A stretch of 64,000 bases of DNA. Origin: JAJDTT01 sp965116695. GTDB lineage: Bacteria; Acidobacteriota; UBA6911; RPQK01; JAJDTT01. Below are positions 60,737-64,000 of this stretch, in pieces; within the stretch, counting starts at the first letter, position 1, and every line of letters begins with the position of its first letter. Location: positions 930,001 to 994,000 of the forward strand of contig OZ220706.1 of NCBI GenBank assembly GCA_965116695.1, written 5' to 3'. The position numbers and the translations under genes were made by a program. The notes below the pieces were generated by a model that was not told the origin of the DNA, made no database searches, and saw only the letters and a program-made list of their open reading frames with translations.

Positions 60737-60901
60737 GAGGTCAGGCTGGGCGGGGTCCGGTTTGGCGCGGCGGTGCAAGGCGCGGTCTGTCGAGGCGTTG
60801 CTCGGCGGGGTGAGGCTTGGCTGGGCGAGGCGCGGGAATCATGGCACGGCGTGGTCAGGCTGGGCGAGGCATCGGCATGGCGGGGTTCGGCACGGCAAGG
60901 G
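60737..60901. repeat. Degenerate pentanucleotide (GGYNN) repeat array
   Basis: From GAGGT CAGGC TGGGC GGGGT through to ACGGC AAGGG the sequence keeps a five-base period: GG at fixed positions, mostly followed by C or T, with two variable bases (for example GGCAC GGCGT GGTCA GGCTG). About 33 units are present with one or two phase slips near 60833 and 60871. Every reading frame is open over parts of it simply because of the repeat, so ORFs there should not be taken as genes. Confidence 0.75.
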
Positions 60902-60918
60902 AAATATACAGGATTCAT

Positions 60919-60954
60919 AGGGGTTTTGACATCAACCCCTCGAATGTGCTTAAC
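60919..60954 (+). promoter_or_regulatory. Candidate promoter with overlapping operator
   Basis: TTGACA (60926-60931) is followed after 17 bp by CTTAAC (60949-60954). An inverted repeat (AGGGGTT and AACCCCT, 8-nt loop) covers the -35 element. The following CCTTGTATGAGAGGG resembles the 17-bp repeat upstream of the two small genes. It would drive the gp10-terminase-capsid operon. Confidence 0.45.
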
Positions 60955-61061
60955 CTTGTATGAGAGGGTCGGCTAAGCAATCGGAAATCAGGATTCTGTT
61001 TTCGGTGGCCGATTTGATCCGGGAAACTCAATGTTGCCGACCCTCTCCACTGGAGCCTGTC

Positions 61062-61325
61062 ATGTTGGATGCTGGTCTGGATCTCCGGCGCTCCCGCTGG
61101 GCGCGGACGCGCCGCTTCTGGATGGAGATCGTCGCCGCGCTTCCGATGAGCCCGGGGATGCACCGGGAGGCAATCAAGCGGCTGGACCAGACCATGCCCG
61201 GATGCGGCGCTGGCAGTCCCTCCACGGCGGAGGGGCTCGTCTGGCTCCGGGATCTCTGCGGAGTTCGGCCCGAAGGCGTCCCGCCGTCCGCATCCCAATC
61301 GAACGGGCACGGGGTACGTCCATGA
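61062..61325 (+). CDS. Small hypothetical phage protein preceding the gp10-like gene
   Basis: This protein is about 87 aa from the ATG at 61062 (MLDAGLDLRRSRWARTRRFW); the frame is open back to an ATG at 60960, which would be too close to the predicted promoter. No family is recognised. Its stop overlaps the ATG of the gp10-like gene (ATGA), the same coupling used by the following genes, which supports it as real. Confidence 0.5.
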   Translation: MLDAGLDLRRSRWARTRRFWMEIVAALPMSPGMHREAIKRLDQTMPGCGAGSPSTAEGLVWLRDLCGVRPEGVPPSASQSNGHGVRP

Positions 61326-61699
61326 TTATCAAGTTCGTGAATCGTCCGCAGGTATTGAGCGCCTTATCCACCTTCGAGCGGGAGCTTGTGCGGGGTATTC
61401 GGCGCGAGGTCACTAGCTTTCTGCGGGAGGAGTTTCGGAAGAGTCAAGAGGACGTTCCGGTCAGGACTCGCAGACTGCGCCGGAGCGGGCGCGTTGATGA
61501 GGCGAAGTTGCAACCCACGGGGCGGGGGATCTCGGGCGGCATAGAATACCGCGCTCATTACGCGCATATCGCGCAGAAGCGCACGGACTACTTTCCGCAA
61601 GAGGACGACCGGGAGGTCCAGAGAAAGTTGCGTGAGGCGCTGGAGCGCGGCATGGAGGGCGCGGTCAAGGCCATGCACTTGGTCGGGCGGGTTGATTGA
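61322..61699 (+). CDS. HK97 gp10-like phage protein (head-tail joining)
   Basis: This 125-aa protein has a middle segment (DVPVRTRRLRRSGRV, then GISGGIEYRAHYAHIAQKRT) with the gp10 family layout: a basic helix, an R-T-x-R-L-R-x-S core and a Y-A-x-x-x-x-x-G/K-T end. The C-terminal helix (EVQRKLREALERGMEGAVKA) is typical too. These proteins act in head completion/tail joining. In most HK97-like phages this gene is downstream of the capsid; here it is upstream of the terminase, an unusual order. Confidence 0.65.
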   Translation: MIIKFVNRPQVLSALSTFERELVRGIRREVTSFLREEFRKSQEDVPVRTRRLRRSGRVDEAKLQPTGRGISGGIEYRAHYAHIAQKRTDYFPQEDDREVQRKLREALERGMEGAVKAMHLVGRVD

Positions 61700-61806
61700 G
61701 CGTCCGGGAGCCCTGTCTCGGCTGGAAAAATCCCGGAGGGCGTCGGCGGTGGGCTCAACTCTCTACAGGCTGAAAACGTATCGAAGGGAATGCCGAAGGC
61801 GAGGGC

Positions 61807-63489
61807 ATGACGGCAGCGGCGCATAACGAAATGAGGGCTTGCGGGAATCCGCCATGCTCAAACCGCTTTCCGATCCGCAAGGGACCGGGACGGAAGCGCA
61901 TCTACTGCCGGACCCGTTGCCGAGTGCAGGCGCATCAAATCCGCAAGCGGGAGTCCCGGAAGCGCAAGGCTCCCGATCCGATCCGCTACCCGGTCCCGTC
62001 GAATCCGATAGAAGCGTTGTCCGATTGGTGTCGGGACGTGTTGCGGATTCCGGACGGGCACCGGAAGGCGGGGGAGCCTATGGCGCTTCCAGGCTATGCC
62101 CGGGACTTCCTGGCCGACGTGCTCCGGGACGAGATCCTGGAAGCCGGATTGGTGATTTCGCGCAAGAACGCCAAAAGCGCCGTCGCCGCCGAACTGGTCC
62201 TGGCCTTCCTGGTCGGCCCGTTGCGGCGTCCGGGCTGGAGGGCCGGTATCTGCTCCGTCTCGAAGGCGAAGGCAAGGGAGCTTCGAGACCAGATCGAGGC
62301 TATTGCGAAGGCGAGCGAGTTGTCGGATCAGCTTTACTTCCGGGCGTCTCCGTGGCCGGGCTCCGTGGAGAGTGAGACGGGCAAGGTGGAGATTCTGGCG
62401 GCGGAGGGCGGCGGCGGTCACGCCTCCGGTTTCGATCTTGCCATTATCGACGAAACCGGGCTGCTCCAGGAACGGGACCGGAAGCTGGTCACTTCGATGC
62501 GCTCTGCGACTTCTGCGAAGCGCGGGACGATGATCCATTTGAGCATCCACGGAGACGGGCCGTTCATTCCGGAGCTGCTTGGACTACGGCACGAACCGAC
62601 CGTGGCGGTCCATCACTACTCGGCTCCGGCGGGCTGCCGCTTGGACGATCGGAAGGCGTGGGAGGCGGCGAATCCGGGCCTGGGCACGATCAAGAGCCGG
62701 TCCTACATGGCGCACGCTGCACGGCTCGCGCTTCTGACTCCGGCGGACGAAAGCGCTTTCAGAGCGCAGGAATTGAACCGTCCGGGCGCACCGGGCCGGT
62801 CCATGATCTGCTCCCCCACGGACTGGTCGGCTTGCCGGTCGGACGTACTCCCTTCCCGAAAGGGGCTCTGCTATCTGGGCGTGGACCTTGGCGGCAGCGA
62901 CTCCATGACTGCGGCGGCGGCGTACTGGCCGGACACGGGGAGGCTGGAGGCGTGGGGAGCGCTCCCCGGCGTCCCGAAGTTGGCGGACCGGCAGAGGCGG
63001 GACCAGACACGATACGACTTGATGGTCCGGAATGGCGAGTTGACGGTCTATCCCGGAACACGGGTAACTCCGGTCGGGGAGTTTCTCCGATCCGTTGCGG
63101 AGCGGTTACAGGGGGACCGGATCGCCGCCATCGGCGCGGACCGGTTCCGGCAGGCCGAAGCGCTCCAGGCCGTCGAGGATGCCGGGCTCCCGTGGCGCTC
63201 CCGCATGGCGTGGCGGGGGACCGGCGCGAGCAAGACGGCGGACGGTTCCCACGACGTGCGCACCTTCCAGAAAGCCGTTTTGGGGCAAGCGGTTCAGCAC
63301 GACGGCGGCTTGCTTATGGCGTCCGCCATTTCCAACTCGTCTCTGCGCTTCGACGTGGCCGGGAATCCGGCCCTGGACCGGAGCGGGCCGGGACGGATTG
63401 ACGCGCTCCAGGCGGCGGTGATTGCCCTGGGCCTGTCGGCAGTGAAGGTGAAGCGGCGCGGCTGGCGGTACGCCGGGAGGGTCGCGTGA
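61807..63489 (+). CDS. Phage terminase large subunit with N-terminal cysteine cluster
   Basis: This 560-aa packaging ATPase/nuclease has an ATPase domain of about 75-300: a modified Walker A (VISRKNAKSAVAAELVLAFL), Walker B (LAIIDETGLLQERDR) and a following coupling segment (KRGTMIHLSIHG). The nuclease domain has LGVDLGGSDSMTAAAAYWP with its metal-binding Asp and a late IGADRFRQAEALQAVEDAG. Residues 11-50 carry ACGNPPCSNRF, a basic GPGRKRIYCRTRCRVQAHQ and KRESRKRK: a four-cysteine putative zinc-binding, DNA-binding module that usual TerL proteins lack. No small terminase gene is recognisable upstream, so this N-terminus may replace it. Stop and next start overlap (GTGA). Confidence 0.85.
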   Translation: MTAAAHNEMRACGNPPCSNRFPIRKGPGRKRIYCRTRCRVQAHQIRKRESRKRKAPDPIRYPVPSNPIEALSDWCRDVLRIPDGHRKAGEPMALPGYARDFLADVLRDEILEAGLVISRKNAKSAVAAELVLAFLVGPLRRPGWRAGICSVSKAKARELRDQIEAIAKASELSDQLYFRASPWPGSVESETGKVEILAAEGGGGHASGFDLAIIDETGLLQERDRKLVTSMRSATSAKRGTMIHLSIHGDGPFIPELLGLRHEPTVAVHHYSAPAGCRLDDRKAWEAANPGLGTIKSRSYMAHAARLALLTPADESAFRAQELNRPGAPGRSMICSPTDWSACRSDVLPSRKGLCYLGVDLGGSDSMTAAAAYWPDTGRLEAWGALPGVPKLADRQRRDQTRYDLMVRNGELTVYPGTRVTPVGEFLRSVAERLQGDRIAAIGADRFRQAEALQAVEDAGLPWRSRMAWRGTGASKTADGSHDVRTFQKAVLGQAVQHDGGLLMASAISNSSLRFDVAGNPALDRSGPGRIDALQAAVIALGLSAVKVKRRGWRYAGRVA

Positions 63490-63797
63490 GGCGTCCACGG
63501 CGGCGGCGCGTCCGTAGGCCGGAGCGGTTGCAGATCTGGAGGGAGCAAGGGTGCCGGTGCGCGATTTGCGGGCTCTACGGCACGGAGCGCGGCATGGAAG
63601 TGGACCATGTGCGGCGGTTGCGCGACGGCGGGAGCAATGACCGGAGTAACCTTCGGATGGTCTGCCGGAAACCGTGTCACCGGGAAAAGACCAGATACGA
63701 GAATACGGACCCCTCCATCCGCGACGGAAAGCGGGACTGGCGGCGGTTCATGGCGAGGCAAGAGGCGAAGCACGTTTTGAAAGGAGTAGGGGCATGA
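63486..63797 (+). CDS. HNH endonuclease
   Basis: This 103-aa protein has a GTG start overlapping the terminase stop. It has the structural CxxC (CRCAIC), the catalytic VDHVRRLRDGGSNDRSNLRM segment and a second CxxxCH (CRKPCHREKT), giving a complete HNH fold. HNH nucleases next to the large terminase are common in HK97-like phages and stimulate cos-type packaging cleavage. The basic N-terminus (MRRPRRRRVRRPER) fits DNA binding. Confidence 0.88.
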   Translation: MRRPRRRRVRRPERLQIWREQGCRCAICGLYGTERGMEVDHVRRLRDGGSNDRSNLRMVCRKPCHREKTRYENTDPSIRDGKRDWRRFMARQEAKHVLKGVGA

Positions 63798-64000
63798 CGA
63801 AGTTGCAGAAAATCATGGTCCGGCAGTCGGAGGTCCGGGAGCGCCTGGGCGAGATTGCCGCCGTGGAGGAACTGACGGACGAGCTGAAAGCCGAGGAGCG
63901 GACGCTATCGACGGAGTTGCGGGACCTGGAGGTAAAGTACCGGGCTGCCGTGGCTGCCGAGGGCAAGCCCGACGACAACAACGGGCAGGCTCCGGTCATC
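63794..64000 (+). CDS. Probable HK97-type capsid protein, N-terminal part only (cut by window edge)
   Basis: The first 69 codons are visible: MTKLQKIMVRQSEVRERLGE, then EELTDELKAEERTLSTELRDL and KYRAAVAAEG. This strongly charged coiled-coil is the typical N-terminal delta (scaffold) domain of HK97-fold major capsid proteins, removed by the head protease. The ATG overlaps the HNH stop (ATGA). The identity is inferred from this N-terminus and the position after the terminase and HNH genes. Confidence 0.6.
   Translation, partial: MTKLQKIMVRQSEVRERLGEIAAVEELTDELKAEERTLSTELRDLEVKYRAAVAAEGKPDDNNGQAPVI

Larger units (their letters stand above)
58750..64000. mobile_element. Prophage or phage-derived island (left part), adjoining a truncated tRNA-Leu-like gene
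   Basis: The host genes end at 58556. From about 58783 the content changes to short orphan ORFs, repeats, and a run of phage structural genes (gp10-like, terminase large subunit, HNH nuclease, capsid-like) tightly overlapped by ATGA/GTGA. The left boundary coincides with a tRNA-Leu-like sequence broken at the anticodon loop, a classic integration locus. The right boundary, lysis, tail and integrase genes are not in the window. It may be intact beyond the edge or a remnant. Confidence 0.75.

Noticed and set aside
60700..60960. CRISPR array
   Set aside because: The only clustered repeat has a five-base period; there are no 24-37 bp repeats with unique spacers and no cas genes in the window.
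60773..60976. ORFs crossing the pentanucleotide array
   Set aside because: They exist only because the repeat lacks stops; the translations are repetitive Arg/Gly/Ala sequence.
58750..64000. Group I intron in tRNA-Leu(UAA)
   Set aside because: The break is near the known intron site, but no 3' exon appears within the window and phage genes follow, so integration or misassembly is more likely.

Overview
The window looks like a chromosomal segment of a GC-rich member of the Acidobacteriota, probably from an uncultured lineage. This rests on family content: several CRTAC1-type FG-GAP/ASPIC-UnbV secreted proteins, a GWxTD protein, an Oar-like TonB-dependent receptor with a carboxypeptidase-regulatory N-terminus, a DUF6677 protein, a DUF1501 + PSD1 (DUF1549/DUF1553) pair, and many TPR proteins. 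No rRNA gene or complete tRNA gene was seen.

Layout. 1-1,054: a minus-strand defence/toxin-antitoxin-like patch (AbrB-type regulator, Xre/MbcA antitoxin, start of a DUF499 ATPase), with neither a RES nor a PIN toxin present. 1,575-6,106: DUF1501 + PSD1 cytochrome pair. 6,257-6,938: VapBC with a perfect 10-bp-arm palindrome as likely operator. 7,052-18,242: an uptake/catabolism island with two divergent arms. The minus arm is BKACE, amidohydrolase and C45 acyltransferase. The plus arm is an SSS symporter, aldo/keto reductase, Ldh2-type dehydrogenase, DUF3500 protein, a second SSS symporter carrying an FHA-like domain, and a lipoprotein formylglycine-generating enzyme. 18,239-27,586: housekeeping and metabolism (HemY, 2-oxoacid:ferredoxin oxidoreductase, K+ channel, ZIP transporter, DUF6677/VanZ operon, GH51 arabinofuranosidase).

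27,607-48,629 is the most distinctive part. It is about 21 kb of exported TPR proteins, FG-GAP/ASPIC proteins, two paralogous lipoproteins combining a CxxCH haem motif, a copper type II monooxygenase-like domain and TPRs, an Oar-like TonB receptor between those two, and a GWxTD protein. Three proteins here share one C-terminal module ending in QPCRxPWxxDDPxFSP on different N-terminal architectures. One FG-GAP protein carries an N-terminal SCO1-like domain that has lost its copper-binding cysteine pair. I read the region as an envelope oxidative/uptake system enlarged by duplication and domain exchange; its substrate is unknown.

49,100-58,556: an RRM protein, RadC, a PfkB kinase, a LolA-like protein, a CehA/McbA-type metallohydrolase with a small partner, then a MetE-like methyltransferase, MeaB, methylmalonyl-CoA epimerase and an MBL-fold hydrolase in tight succession. 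58,750-64,000: the sequence passes from the 5' half of a tRNA-Leu-like gene straight into a prophage or phage-derived island (small ORFs, HK97-gp10-like protein, terminase large subunit with an N-terminal Cys cluster, HNH nuclease, start of a probable capsid gene). The island has an exact 17-bp repeat upstream of two small genes and a degenerate pentanucleotide (GGYNN) array of about 165 bp. Its right end lies outside the window and no integrase is visible.

Functions come from motif and family recognition by reading; no database search was run. Start codons were chosen from ribosome-binding sites, overlaps and paralogue agreement.
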